From: Sphingomonadales bacterium
Lineage (GTDB): Bacteria > Bacteroidota > Bacteroidia > UBA7662
DNA: 36,891 bases
Direction of reading: 5' to 3'
Assembly: GCA_016872215.1 (NCBI GenBank)
Contig: VHAX01000023.1
Location: 1 to 36,891 of the forward strand
The notes under the pieces were generated by a model, which was given only the letters and a program-made list of their open reading frames with translations, had not been told where the DNA came from and ran no database searches. Below are positions 26,588 through 35,220 of the stretch, one piece after another. The position numbers were made by a program, and so were the translations under genes. Position 1 is the stretch's first letter. Every line of letters starts with the position of its first letter.

Positions 26588-27613
26588 TCAAGATTCCTGC
26601 TCGACGGGCTGACCGGCTAATTTCTCCTTCAGTTTCTCGCGGATGCACTCTTCCAACTCCATCGACAAGTCCGGATTGTCGCCCAGCAACTGCCGGACCC
26701 CATCGCGACCCTGGCCCAATTTGGTTTCACCGTAGCTGTACCACGACCCACTCTTCTTGATGATGTTCAGTTCCGTTCCGAGATCAATAATCTCACCGTC
26801 TTTGGAGACCCCACTGCCGTACACGATATCGAATTCGCACTGGCGGAACGGGGGAGCCACTTTGTTCTTCACAACTTTGATGCGAACCCGGTTGCCGGTC
26901 ACCTCTAATCCGTCTTTGAGTTGCCCAATCCGGCGGATGTCGAGGCGTACTGAAGCATAAAATTTGAGGGCATTTCCACCCGTGGTCGTTTCCGGATTTC
27001 CAAACATAACCCCAATTTTCTCACGCAATTGGTTGATGAAAATGCAAACACAGCCCGTTTTGTTGATGCTGCCCGTTAACTTACGCAGGGCTTGTGACAT
27101 AAGTCGCGCTTGTAGTCCCATCGACGAATCGCCCATTTCCCCCTCAATCTCCGCTTTGGGCACCAACGCTGCTACGCTGTCGATTACCAGAATATCGATG
27201 GCGCCCGAACGAATGAGATTGTCGGCAATCTCCAGCGCCTGCTCCCCGTTGTCGGGCTGGGAAATGAGCAAATTCTCCGTGTCGATTCCCAAATTCTCCG
27301 CATAAACCTTGTCGAATGCGTGTTCCGCATCGATGAAGGCCGCAATGCCACCCTTTTTCTGCGCCTCAGCGATGGCATGTAGCGCAATTGTAGTTTTACC
27401 CGATGATTCCGGACCATAAATTTCGATGACCCGTCCCTTGGGAAACCCGCCAATGCCCAATGCAATGTCGAGGCCCAAAGAGCCGGAGGGTATTACATCC
27501 ACGGGGACCACACGGGCATCTCCCATCTTCATCACGACACCTTTACCGAACGATTTCTCCAGCTTTTCCATGGCCAGCTGCAGGGCCTTTTGCTTTTCGT
27601 TGATTGCATTCAT
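26588..27613 (-). CDS. recA: Recombinase RecA
   Basis: RecA forms filaments on single-stranded DNA for homologous recombination and SOS signalling. From the ATG at 27613 it has 341 residues, a normal length. Walker A is GPESSGKT (67-74). The loop around [20 protein letters not shown], the [20 protein letters not shown] loop and the C-terminal acidic tail are all standard. The frame continues 39 codons upstream to 27730, but that stretch is unlike RecA and overlaps a promoter-like box. Patatin gene follows immediately. No SOS box was recognised. Confidence 0.97.
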   Translation of the reverse strand: MNAINEKQKALQLAMEKLEKSFGKGVVMKMGDARVVPVDVIPSGSLGLDIALGIGGFPKGRVIEIYGPESSGKTTIALHAIAEAQKKGGIAAFIDAEHAFDKVYAENLGIDTENLLISQPDNGEQALEIADNLIRSGAIDILVIDSVAALVPKAEIEGEMGDSSMGLQARLMSQALRKLTGSINKTGCVCIFINQLREKIGVMFGNPETTTGGNALKFYASVRLDIRRIGQLKDGLEVTGNRVRIKVVKNKVAPPFRQCEFDIVYGSGVSKDGEIIDLGTELNIIKKSGSWYSYGETKLGQGRDGVRQLLGDNPDLSMELEECIREKLKEKLAGQPVEQES

Positions 27614-27639
27614 AAAAAAAACGATTGGATTTGAAGATT

Positions 27640-27647
27640 CAAAAATA
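27640..27647 (-). promoter_or_regulatory. -7 box candidate for recA
   Basis: TATTTTTG on the minus strand, 26 bp before the recA ATG, fits TAnnTTTG and would give a leader of about 20 bases. A -33 TTTG is not visible at normal spacing. Confidence 0.35.
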
Positions 27648-27756
27648 GGAGTAAAAGAGCCGGATAAGTGAATAGATATGCGACAATCTTTAGCACAAAA
27701 CAAAGGGGAAGCTGTGACATCTAACGACACTCAAATCAAAGGCCGATTCAAAAAAT

Positions 27757-28563
27757 TTACCAACTCCCGCTGGCACCGCCACCGCCCGACATCCCCCCGC
27801 CGAATCCGCCCCATCCTCCGCCGGAACCTCCTCCAAATCCCCCTCCAAATCCCCCTCCACCCATAGGGAAGAAAATCGGCCCACTCATACTTCGGCCACG
27901 ACCCGAATAGGTGGCGCGTCCACCGCCACCCCCGCCGCCCGCTCCGCGGGCAATCAGCAACAGAAGAATAATCAGAATGGCAAAAGAGTATGGCAGGCTC
28001 CGTTTGAGGTCATCCCAAAAATCCGAAGCCTTATCATCCGGGGCCACATAGGCACCCGAAAGCACTTCGGTAATCCGATAGATCCCCGCGGTAATTCCTT
28101 CTTCTACATTTCCAGCACGAAAACGGGGCAGGATGTCTTGCTCTATAATCCGGCGCGACAAAGCATCCGTTAACCGTTCCTCTAAACCATAGCCGGTTTC
28201 CATCCGAATTTTCCGGTCATCGCGCGAAACCAAAATCAACAATCCATTGTTCCGGCCTTTTTGCCCGATGTTCCATTTTTCAAAAACGCGGTTGGCATAA
28301 TCGGCCACGTCGTAGCCTTCCAAATCTGTGACAAAAACCACCGCGATTTGGGTAGAGGTACTGTCTTCATAGGCCGCCAGCAACGATTCGAGTCGACCGC
28401 TGCCCCCCGAAGCGAGCATACCCGCGAAGTCGTTAACCCGTTTCGGCGGTTGGGGAGGCTCCGGAATGCCCCGTGTGCGCAATGGAAGCCACAACAACAG
28501 CAATGTAAGCCCCAAAAGGACACGCGGAATGACCCGGCCCGACTTACATTGAATAAACCCCAT
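27757..28563 (-). CDS. TPM domain protein with transmembrane segment and Gly-rich tail
   Basis: The 268-residue product (ATG at 28563, 10 bp after the preceding stop) has a signal peptide (RVLLGLTLLLLWLPLRTRG) and a TPM domain (about 42-170, VNDFAGMLASGG, TQIAVVFVTDLEGYDVADYA, NNGLLILVSRDDRKIRMETG). One membrane helix follows (YSFAILIILLLLIARG, about 192-207) and a tail made largely of Gly, Phe and Trp ending GGGASGSW. This matches the YgcG-type proteins found beside LemA. The reading frame continues upstream to 28707, but the added 48 residues overlap the previous gene. Role in the envelope is unknown; TPM domains have been linked to phosphatase-like or photosystem repair activity in plants. 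Confidence 0.88.
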   Translation of the reverse strand: MGFIQCKSGRVIPRVLLGLTLLLLWLPLRTRGIPEPPQPPKRVNDFAGMLASGGSGRLESLLAAYEDSTSTQIAVVFVTDLEGYDVADYANRVFEKWNIGQKGRNNGLLILVSRDDRKIRMETGYGLEERLTDALSRRIIEQDILPRFRAGNVEEGITAGIYRITEVLSGAYVAPDDKASDFWDDLKRSLPYSFAILIILLLLIARGAGGGGGGGRATYSGRGRSMSGPIFFPMGGGGFGGGFGGGSGGGWGGFGGGMSGGGGASGSW

Positions 28564-28573
28564 AGCTATGTGG

Positions 28574-29020
28574 TCAGGATCCAAAAGAAACATCATTCGA
28601 CAGTTCATCCGGGTTGGCCGGACCTGTAGCCGGATAAAAGCGCGACAAAACCTGCCCGGCCTTCTCAACCGCCAACGCCAGTCCACCCGCATAATCACCA
28701 GCTTCAAAATATGACTTCATGCAAGCCACCTCCTCCCTCCAGAAGAGCTCACCAGCCTTTTGGTGGATACCCGCATCGGCAAACACCGCCATTTTGTGGC
28801 TCTGAACCGCAACGTAAATCAAAACGCCGTTTCTTTCCGCCGTTTTGTGCATGCCCAATTGCGTAAACACTGCGGATGCGCGCCGCAGAGCATCACCTTT
28901 GCACACATCCTCCAGGTGCACCCGAATTTCGGCCGTACACCCCCGTTCTGCTTTCTGAATGGCATCTACTACCCGCAATTGCCCGGCCTCATCAAGCAAT
29001 TGCCGTGCAGACTCTTTCAA
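28574..29020 (-). CDS. Small TPM domain protein without signal peptide
   Basis: The 148-residue protein is almost entirely a TPM (TLP18.3/Psb32/MOLO-1) domain: IQKAERGCTAEIRVHLED, TAERNGVLIYVAVQSHKMAVFAD and FEAGDYAGGLALAVEKAG. No signal or membrane segment is seen, so it is probably cytoplasmic, unlike its exported neighbour. It overlaps the lemA stop by 4 bp and is followed by the larger TPM gene, a conserved lemA-TPM-TPM set in Bacteroidota. Confidence 0.88.
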   Translation of the reverse strand: MKESARQLLDEAGQLRVVDAIQKAERGCTAEIRVHLEDVCKGDALRRASAVFTQLGMHKTAERNGVLIYVAVQSHKMAVFADAGIHQKAGELFWREEVACMKSYFEAGDYAGGLALAVEKAGQVLSRFYPATGPANPDELSNDVSFGS

Positions 29021-29622
29021 AACTCCACCTTCGGAGCCTTTTCACTACCGGCATCGGCCTTGAAATAGCCCTTTTTCTCAAAGCCAAAAATGCCTGAAAT
29101 CAAATTGTTGGGGAATTTGCGTATGTAGGCGTTGTAGTCCTGAACCATCTCGTTGAACCGACGACGCTCCACATTGATCCTGTTTTCGGTGCCCTCCAGT
29201 TGTGACTGCAACTCCAGAAAATTCTGGTTCGCCTTCAGGTCGGGGTATTTCTCGACAACCACAAGTAGTCGCGACAACGCTCCGCTCAGGGCAGCCTGAC
29301 TTTCCTGAAATTTCTGGATGCTCGCCTCGTCGAGCTTGTCGACATTCACCTGCATGCCCGTGGCCTTGGACCGTGCCTCCACAACCCCCAATAGAGTTTC
29401 CTGTTCGAATTGTGCGTAGCCCTTCACCGTGCTCACCAAATTGGGAATCAAATCGGCTCTGCGCTGATAGGCGGTCTCTACATTCGCCCATTGGCCGCCC
29501 ACTGCCTCTTCTTTGCTCACCATTTGGTTATAACCACAACTGTTTAACAAGAAAGGAAGGACCATCATCAAGAACAGGCGTGGCCGAAAAAGTTTAGGGA
29601 ATAGAAAATTAGGTGCGGTCAT
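29017..29622 (-). CDS. lemA: LemA family protein (lipoprotein)
   Basis: From the ATG at 29622 it has 201 residues, a hydrophobic signal and lipobox LLNSC followed by GYN. The helical LemA domain has ANVETAYQRRADLIPNLVST, LGVVEARSKATGMQV, FQESQAALSGALSRLLVVVE and ENRINVERRRFNEMVQDYNA. LemA proteins are four-helix envelope proteins of unknown biochemical role. The frame extends to 29679, but residues before Met20 do not look like a signal peptide start. It is the first gene of the lemA-TPM-TPM operon, with degenerate 22-bp repeats just upstream. Confidence 0.93.
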   Translation of the reverse strand: MTAPNFLFPKLFRPRLFLMMVLPFLLNSCGYNQMVSKEEAVGGQWANVETAYQRRADLIPNLVSTVKGYAQFEQETLLGVVEARSKATGMQVNVDKLDEASIQKFQESQAALSGALSRLLVVVEKYPDLKANQNFLELQSQLEGTENRINVERRRFNEMVQDYNAYIRKFPNNLISGIFGFEKKGYFKADAGSEKAPKVEF

Positions 29623-29668
29623 GGGTATGGTTGAAAGGGTTACTGGGGAATAATTTTGAGAGGTTAAA

Positions 29669-29782
29669 CTGAAAATCAAATGAACGAACGGTGGAAATTA
29701 ATTGAGGAAAGTGAATGTGAAAACTCAAATGAATGAACGTGAAAACTCAAATGAATGAAAGTTGGAAATCAAATCAATGAAC
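29669..29782. repeat. Degenerate 22-bp direct repeats between lemA and the ferredoxin reductase gene
   Basis: Units 29717-29738 and 29739-29760 differ at one base (gtgaaaactcaaatgaatga core). Related but diverged units lie at 29669-29690 and 29761-29782, with a longer, poorer copy between 29691 and 29716. There are no spacers, so this is not a CRISPR array. The period of about two helical turns and the position between divergent genes would suit a cluster of binding sites, but simple repeat slippage is equally possible. Confidence 0.75.
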
Positions 29783-29825
29783 GGCTTTCGAACAAAATAC
29801 ACGGGGAAGAAGTTCCAATACCCCG

Positions 29826-29833
29826 TATCTTTG
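29826..29833 (+). promoter_or_regulatory. -7 box directly upstream of the ferredoxin reductase start
   Basis: TATCTTTG fits TAnnTTTG and ends 7 bp before the TTG start at 29841. Transcription would begin at about the start codon itself, predicting a leaderless or nearly leaderless message. No -33 TTTG is visible at normal spacing. Confidence 0.45.
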
Positions 29834-29840
29834 CGTCGCC

Positions 29841-30845
29841 TTGATTGAAACCGATATCTGTATTATAGGAGCAGGCCCGGTAGGGCTCTTCGCCGTGTTT
29901 GAGGCAGGTCTGCTGCGGATGCGTTGCCACCTCATCGATGCATTGCCCAAAGTGGGTGGACAACTTACCGAAATATACCCGCGTAAGCCCATCTATGACA
30001 TTCCCGGACACCCATTCGTGCTGGCTGGCGATCTGGTGGACCGACTCATGGAACAGATTGCTCCGTTTCAACCCACATTCAGCCTGGCACAAAGGGTGGA
30101 AACCATCGTGCGCGAGGAAGATGGCAGTTTTCTGATCGGCACTTCAACTGGAACCCAGTGCCGTGCGAAGGTGGTGGTGATTGCAGCCGGGCTCGGATGC
30201 TTCGAACCGAGGAAGCCAAATCTGCCCCAGCTTGCCCGGTATGAAGAAAGGGGGGTTCGCTATATGATCATTGACCCGGAGGTCTATCGGGGGAAAAAGG
30301 TAGTGATCGCTGGTGGAGGAGACTCCGCCCTCGACTGGACCCTCATTCTGGCCGATTTAGCCTCCGAACTCACCCTGGTGCACAGAAATGCCGAATTTCG
30401 GGGGATCCCCGACAGCACCCATAAAGTCAAGGAACTGGCACGCCAAGGCCGCATACGTCTCATGCTCAGCAGCACCCTCACCGAATTGAAAGGCGATCCC
30501 AGGCTGGAAGCGGTGGTGGTGACCGATGCCAGCCAACAAGCACATACCCTCTCGGCCGATTATCTCATCCCCCTTTATGGGTTGAGTCCACGCCTCGGCC
30601 CCATTGCAGATTGGGGAATTCGATTGGAAAAACATGCGATCGTGGTGGATACCTTCGACTACAGCACCTCGGTAGAGGGGATATATGCCATAGGGGATAT
30701 CAATACCTATCCCGGGAAACTGAAACTCATACTCTGTGGCTTTCATGAGGCCACCCTCATGTGCCAAAGTGCCTTCGCGCGTGTGCGCCCAGGCGAGAAA
30801 CTGCGCTTCAAATACACGACCGTACAGGGCATCAACCCATTCTGA
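29841..30845 (+). CDS. Ferredoxin/flavodoxin--NADP+ reductase, thioredoxin-reductase-like
   Basis: The 334-residue FAD enzyme has the dinucleotide-binding CIIGAGPVGLFAVFE (7-21, FAD), GGQLTEIYPRKPIYDIPG (39-56), VVIAGGGDSALDW (154-166, NADPH), HRN (181-183) and the FAD-closing GIYAIGDINTYPGKLKL (about 280-296). It lacks the CxxC pair of true thioredoxin reductases, which places it with the ferredoxin-NADP reductases of Bacteroidota and Firmicutes. It starts with TTG: an in-frame stop lies at 29778 and no ATG or GTG occurs between it and residue 1. The next gene is a ferredoxin overlapping by 1 bp, its probable partner. Confidence 0.94.
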   Translation: MIETDICIIGAGPVGLFAVFEAGLLRMRCHLIDALPKVGGQLTEIYPRKPIYDIPGHPFVLAGDLVDRLMEQIAPFQPTFSLAQRVETIVREEDGSFLIGTSTGTQCRAKVVVIAAGLGCFEPRKPNLPQLARYEERGVRYMIIDPEVYRGKKVVIAGGGDSALDWTLILADLASELTLVHRNAEFRGIPDSTHKVKELARQGRIRLMLSSTLTELKGDPRLEAVVVTDASQQAHTLSADYLIPLYGLSPRLGPIADWGIRLEKHAIVVDTFDYSTSVEGIYAIGDINTYPGKLKLILCGFHEATLMCQSAFARVRPGEKLRFKYTTVQGINPF

Positions 30846-31198
30846 TGGCCAACAAGCAGTTCTGGGTCGAAGAACCCAACGGAATCCGCACCCCGCATGT
30901 AGTCCCCTACGGCATGGGCCTCAGCCTGATGGAAGCCCTCCAAGCGCTGGATTATCCCATAGATGCAACCTGCGGTGGTATCGCCCTGTGCGCAACGTGC
31001 CGAATCGAATGGCTCGAAGGAACAGCCCCCGATCGGGGCGATGCCGAAGCCGATATGCTCGATACTCTGCCCGACGCGGGGGCAAACAGCCGCTTAAGTT
31101 GCCAGCTTCGGTTGACCGACATCAGCGATGGGTCGGCCTTCCGGGTTGTCGCCCCGGAAAATAACGCGGATTACCACCCCGCCAACCGCCACGAATGA
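30845..31198 (+). CDS. [2Fe-2S] ferredoxin, adrenodoxin-like
   Basis: A 117-residue ferredoxin with four cluster ligands at Cys43, Cys49, Cys52 and Cys86 (CGGIALCATC, then RLSCQL). The C-x5-C-x2-C spacing is that of adrenodoxin-type, not plant-type, clusters. It starts one base into the reductase stop (TGATG) and its end overlaps ruvX by 4 bp, so it is translated with both. It is the likely electron partner of the adjacent reductase. The reading frame extends upstream to 30761, inside the reductase gene, but those codons are out of character. Confidence 0.93.
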   Translation: MANKQFWVEEPNGIRTPHVVPYGMGLSLMEALQALDYPIDATCGGIALCATCRIEWLEGTAPDRGDAEADMLDTLPDAGANSRLSCQLRLTDISDGSAFRVVAPENNADYHPANRHE

Positions 31199-31671
31199 GC
31201 AGAATTATGGCCATAGATTTTGGATTGAAACGAGTCGGGTTGGCTGTTACTGATCCTATTGGGATGTTCGCCACAGCACTCGATACCGTGGCACGCAAAG
31301 AAGTCAGGGCCTACATCAAGCAATACCACCAGGCGCAGACCATACGCGCCTTCGTGATTGGCGACCCCCGTACGCTGGCAAATGAGCCCTCCTCTGTGGC
31401 CGGTGCTCTGGCCGTCTTTAGGAAAGAACTGGAGGTTGACTTCCCCGACATTCCACAGCACCGGGTCGACGAGCGGTTTACCTCCCGAATAGCCTTGCAG
31501 ACAATTGCCGGGAGCGACCTGCCGCGACTTAAGCGGCGGGATAAAGGGCTTGCCGACCGGATCAGCGCTGTACTCCTACTGCAGTCATACCTCGAAACCC
31601 TCCAAAATCAATCATTGAGATGGACCTCGGGCGGCGAATTATCTTCACCCAATCCAACTGAAAGTCAATAA
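31195..31671 (+). CDS. ruvX: Holliday junction resolvase-like RuvX (YqgF)
   Basis: A 158-residue RNase H-fold nuclease. The first acidic residue is Asp8 (AIDFGLKRVGLA), followed by FVIGDP (53-58), VDERFTSRIA (91-100) and a DKGLADRISAVLLLQSYLE stretch that carries the last acidic residue. The family acts in pre-16S rRNA maturation and has been proposed as a resolvase. It overlaps the ferredoxin gene by 4 bp. It is followed after 35 bp by def, a usual order in Bacteroidota. Confidence 0.93.
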   Translation: MSRIMAIDFGLKRVGLAVTDPIGMFATALDTVARKEVRAYIKQYHQAQTIRAFVIGDPRTLANEPSSVAGALAVFRKELEVDFPDIPQHRVDERFTSRIALQTIAGSDLPRLKRRDKGLADRISAVLLLQSYLETLQNQSLRWTSGGELSSPNPTESQ

Positions 31672-31706
31672 TCCTCCCTATTCACTACTGCGGAATCCGA
31701 TAGCCT

Positions 31707-32279
31707 ATGATCCTTCCCATATACCTCTACGGGAACCCGGTGTTGACAACCCCCACGCTGGAGGTGGATCCGATGGATCCCGCTGTCCTCGGGCTGATTC
31801 ACGATATGTTCGAAACCATGTACGCCGCCAGCGGGGTGGGACTAGCCGCCCCGCAAATCGGGCGCGGAATCAAGTTGTTCGTGATGGATGCCGCAGGCTT
31901 CGACCCCAAACGATTTTCCGAAGAAAAGCGGGTATTCGTGAACCCAGTCATCATACAGGAAGAGGGAGAACCCTGGCTTTTCAACGAAGGTTGCCTCAGC
32001 ATTCCCGATGTGCGCGGCGATGTGATGCGCAAGCCCCGAATTCAGGTGGCGTGGACCGATCAGGATGGTAAACGCCAACTGCAGTGGTTCGATGATATGC
32101 CCGCCCGCATCATACAACACGAATACGACCACCTCATGGGAAAGCTATTCGTAGGATATTTCAGTCCACTGCGACGCCAGATGATACAAAGGCGACTCGA
32201 ATCCATCAGGAAAGGAATGACCAAGGTGGATTATCCAGTGTTCGCCGCACTACCACAGGGCGGACGAAATAAGCGATAA
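31707..32279 (+). CDS. def: Peptide deformylase
   Basis: It removes the formyl group from the N-terminal Met of new proteins, using a bound metal ion. The 190-residue product has all three family motifs: GVGLAAPQ (43-50), EGCLS (94-98, metal ligand Cys96) and QHEYDH (137-142, metal ligands His138 and His142, catalytic Glu139). Length and spacing are typical. It converges on the subtilase gene with the two stops 1 bp apart. Confidence 0.96.
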   Translation: MILPIYLYGNPVLTTPTLEVDPMDPAVLGLIHDMFETMYAASGVGLAAPQIGRGIKLFVMDAAGFDPKRFSEEKRVFVNPVIIQEEGEPWLFNEGCLSIPDVRGDVMRKPRIQVAWTDQDGKRQLQWFDDMPARIIQHEYDHLMGKLFVGYFSPLRRQMIQRRLESIRKGMTKVDYPVFAALPQGGRNKR

Positions 32280-32280
32280 G

Positions 32281-33957
32281 TTAGCGTTTGTACTCCGACA
32301 TTTGTCCCGGAAAACGCTCCTGAGCATATTTCAGGGCTCTTTCCAGATTCAAAACCCCACCGCTCACACACACTTCACGCGCCCCGGCTACTTTCCGATC
32401 GCCAAAAGTATTTTTCCGCGATTGTGCGATTTTTCCCGCCGTACCGTACGCCACCGGTAAAATCATATCGTCGGGAAACGGCTTCACCGACGAAACGATG
32501 ATGTCGCGGATCTCGGGTGCTGTAAGTTTGGGGTACAAGCCCCGCAGCAATGCGGCCATTCCTGCCACCACCGGGGCCGCCATACTCGTGCCGCTTTGGG
32601 ACCCATACTTCGCTCCAGGCAATGTAGCGTAGATGTCTTGTCCCGGTGCGAATACATCCACCACCGGACTACCATAATTTGAAAACGAAGCGATGCGGTT
32701 GGTGGGATTATTGTCCGAACCGATGGCCCCTACCTCAATCCAAAACGAAAAGCGGGCGTCATCGATCTGGGGGGCGCGTGGATAGGTAGGGATGTCGGGC
32801 ACAAAAAGTGCGTCATTGCCCGCGGCGTGCACCATCAACACATCGCGCGATGCCGCATAGCGAATGGCATCCTGTACCAGCGACTCACCTGGTGAAAACG
32901 GCTTTCCAAAGCTCATATTGATGACTTTGGCGCCCATATCCGCGGCATATCGTATGGCATTTGCCACATCCTTATCGCGCTCGTCGCCATTCGGCACCGC
33001 CCTCAGGCACATGATTCGGGCGTTGGGCGCCACCCCATTCATACCCGTTTTGTTGCTATGTGAAGCAGCTATAATGCCGGCAACGTGGGTGCCGTGACTC
33101 GCATCGGGACCGGTAACACGTTTGTCGCCATAAAAACGGTCTTTTATATCCTTATAATGATCACCCACCATGCCACGTGGGTCAAACTTCGGGTTAAGGT
33201 TGTAGGCATACATATCGCACAATCGGTCACAGTGCATATTCAACTCGGAATGAACATCGGATATGCACGTACCAGCCAGGTTCGACATCAGATAAAACCT
33301 CCTGATGTTCTTGCCCCATCGTCCCTTGACCGGAACCAAACTTAAATCGGCACTATCCCCCCCCATTCTTGCAATCTGGGCATAAAATTCGGCGTTGGCC
33401 TTCCTCAGTTTAAGCCCCCTTTTATTGTTCGTCTTCGCTTCCTTCAGCCTCGTTTTGTAGTGGAATGCAATTTCTTTACTGTAGGCCGTTAGCGTTGAAT
33501 CCTTTTGACGGGACACCCCGGATTTTATCATTTGTCGCAGGCGCAGCCACTCACGGGTTACCTCATAGGTATCCTGGTTTACTTCGCCCCCATGTCCGCT
33601 GATAAAACTCCAACCACGCAGGTCGTCGATATAGCCATTGCCGTCGTCGTCGATTCCATTGTCGGGATTTTCGCCCCTGTTTTTCCATAGAACCGGCACC
33701 AAATCCGGATGCTCGGTATCCACACCCCCGTCGATTACAGCCACCACCACGTCGAGTGGCTTGTAGGCCTTCCCTATTTCCTGGAGTATGCGGCGAGCCG
33801 AAATTCCCGGCAAACTGTCGGTATCCTCGTCAAGTAGATGCCATTGCTGCATTTTCGTGAGATCCTGCGCACAAAGCGTATGGAATCCGAGAAGTACAAA
33901 AAATGAAAGAAAGAGATACCTCCAAATGTGATGGGTGGGGGGACCATTCAGCAACAT
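32281..33957 (-). CDS. Secreted S8 family subtilisin-like serine peptidase
   Basis: The 558-residue protein has a signal peptide (LFLSFFVLLGFHTLCAQ, about 15-31) and an intact subtilase triad: Asp76 (VAVIDGGVDTEHPDL), His288 (HGTHVAGII) and Ser458 (GTSMAAP), with oxyanion Asn381 (HAAGND). Between Asp and His is an insertion of about 170 residues rich in charged helices, a feature of a Bacteroidota S8 subgroup. There is no T9SS sorting tail, so it may remain periplasmic or leave by another route. It follows the T9SS hydrolase gene by 33 bp on the same strand. Confidence 0.93.
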   Translation of the reverse strand: MLLNGPPTHHIWRYLFLSFFVLLGFHTLCAQDLTKMQQWHLLDEDTDSLPGISARRILQEIGKAYKPLDVVVAVIDGGVDTEHPDLVPVLWKNRGENPDNGIDDDGNGYIDDLRGWSFISGHGGEVNQDTYEVTREWLRLRQMIKSGVSRQKDSTLTAYSKEIAFHYKTRLKEAKTNNKRGLKLRKANAEFYAQIARMGGDSADLSLVPVKGRWGKNIRRFYLMSNLAGTCISDVHSELNMHCDRLCDMYAYNLNPKFDPRGMVGDHYKDIKDRFYGDKRVTGPDASHGTHVAGIIAASHSNKTGMNGVAPNARIMCLRAVPNGDERDKDVANAIRYAADMGAKVINMSFGKPFSPGESLVQDAIRYAASRDVLMVHAAGNDALFVPDIPTYPRAPQIDDARFSFWIEVGAIGSDNNPTNRIASFSNYGSPVVDVFAPGQDIYATLPGAKYGSQSGTSMAAPVVAGMAALLRGLYPKLTAPEIRDIIVSSVKPFPDDMILPVAYGTAGKIAQSRKNTFGDRKVAGAREVCVSGGVLNLERALKYAQERFPGQMSEYKR

Positions 33958-33990
33958 CGATTAAGTGGGGTTAATTTAAAAAAGAAGGAC

Positions 33991-35220
33991 TCAATACTTG
34001 ATGATTTTGTGATAGGAGGTGTTTTCCCTAAGGCGAACGGCCAATAAGTACTGTCCGGTTGATAAATCACCCAGGTATATCTTATTTCCCGATTCCAGTG
34101 TGGAATAGGGTCTGACAATTCGACCACATATATCAAGCAGGGCAAATTGGGGGAAGTGATCACCCATGCTGAGGTGGATAATGCCTTCCAATTGAAGCCA
34201 GTCACTTACTGGATTGGGGAAACAACGAACGGAGACCGACTGCAATTCCCCCACACTGCTGGCCCCGCCCCCGATTCGGGCATACAGGAATAAATTGCTG
34301 CGGTTGAGAATGAAATTCCAGCGTGCAGTATCTGAAACTAGGTCATGTCCACCCCCCTGAAATGTGTTCATTTCGCTGTTGATTTGCAGGTTGCTGAGCC
34401 TTTGGTGGATGAGGCTGCTCCCGTCGACGGTCAGTATATTCATACCCATGGCCCGTACTGGTCCCCGCGCATACGGCACGGTTTGGTCGTCGGTTCCATG
34501 GAAGTGAATGGCAGGCGCAAACCCGGTCTGTATGATTTGGGTGTCGAGCACGGCGCCAGCCAGATTCACCACGGCCTCTACCCCTGAATGGTAGCCGGGG
34601 TTGCCAGAAAGGCCTTCTAGTCCCGCGTTTAGGGCAGTTAAGTTGTTCTGTACCTGCTGCGAGGTGAGGGCGGGGTTTTTGAGCCAGGCCAGATGAATGG
34701 CGGTTATGGCGCCCGCAGAATAGCCCCCTGCATAAATGCGTGCGGTGTCGATGCTATAGGGGTTGTTGTTTTCTGTAAACGTTTTCCGGAAGAAGCGCGC
34801 TGCGGCCTTGGCATCATGCGTGGCACGGATGGCGGCCCGGATGAACTCGTCTTGTATTCCGGCCACATTGGCCACATTCACACCGAGCCGATAACCGACG
34901 GTCGCCGCTACATAACCTCTCTTGGCGAAGTAAATGCACATATTTTGCATATAGAAATCAGTACGGGAGCCACCCACGAAACTGCCGCCGTGGAACAGCA
35001 GCAACAGGGGTCGACGGGTAGCCGTATCGCCGGCGGGCATATATAGGTCGAGCAGCAAAGGGGTGCTGCTGCCGTTCCAGGAGACAGATTCACCGTATGG
35101 AATGGCCGATTGAAGGGTGGTTTGACTGAACACAGGATGCAGATAACGTTGAGCACTGGCGGCTGAGGCCGAAAGCAAACAAAGCAGGAGAGCATGGAGG
35201 TAGGTCGATTTCAGTTTCAT
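33991..35220 (-). CDS. Secreted alpha/beta hydrolase with T9SS sorting domain
   Basis: A 409-residue exported esterase- or peptidase-like hydrolase. It has a signal peptide (residues 1-24, ending ASAQ), the oxyanion HGG (77-79), nucleophile Ser168 in GYSAG, an acidic residue at 244/245 (GTDDQTVPY) and His292 (GGGHD). The C-terminal 78 residues are a type A T9SS sorting domain (CFPNPVSDWL at about 333, GQYLLAVRL, then YHKIIKY). The substrate is unknown. The fold resembles carboxylesterase-type enzymes that act on acyl or aromatic esters. First gene of a minus-strand pair with the subtilase. Confidence 0.92.
   Translation of the reverse strand: MKLKSTYLHALLLCLLSASAASAQRYLHPVFSQTTLQSAIPYGESVSWNGSSTPLLLDLYMPAGDTATRRPLLLLFHGGSFVGGSRTDFYMQNMCIYFAKRGYVAATVGYRLGVNVANVAGIQDEFIRAAIRATHDAKAAARFFRKTFTENNNPYSIDTARIYAGGYSAGAITAIHLAWLKNPALTSQQVQNNLTALNAGLEGLSGNPGYHSGVEAVVNLAGAVLDTQIIQTGFAPAIHFHGTDDQTVPYARGPVRAMGMNILTVDGSSLIHQRLSNLQINSEMNTFQGGGHDLVSDTARWNFILNRSNLFLYARIGGGASSVGELQSVSVRCFPNPVSDWLQLEGIIHLSMGDHFPQFALLDICGRIVRPYSTLESGNKIYLGDLSTGQYLLAVRLRENTSYHKIIKY

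Noticed and set aside
27614-27730. 39-codon N-terminal extension of RecA
   Set aside because: RecA proteins begin near the chosen Met, and the extension overlaps a promoter-like box.
29669-29782. 22-bp units as a possible CRISPR array
   Set aside because: The units touch each other with no spacers, and no cas genes are present.
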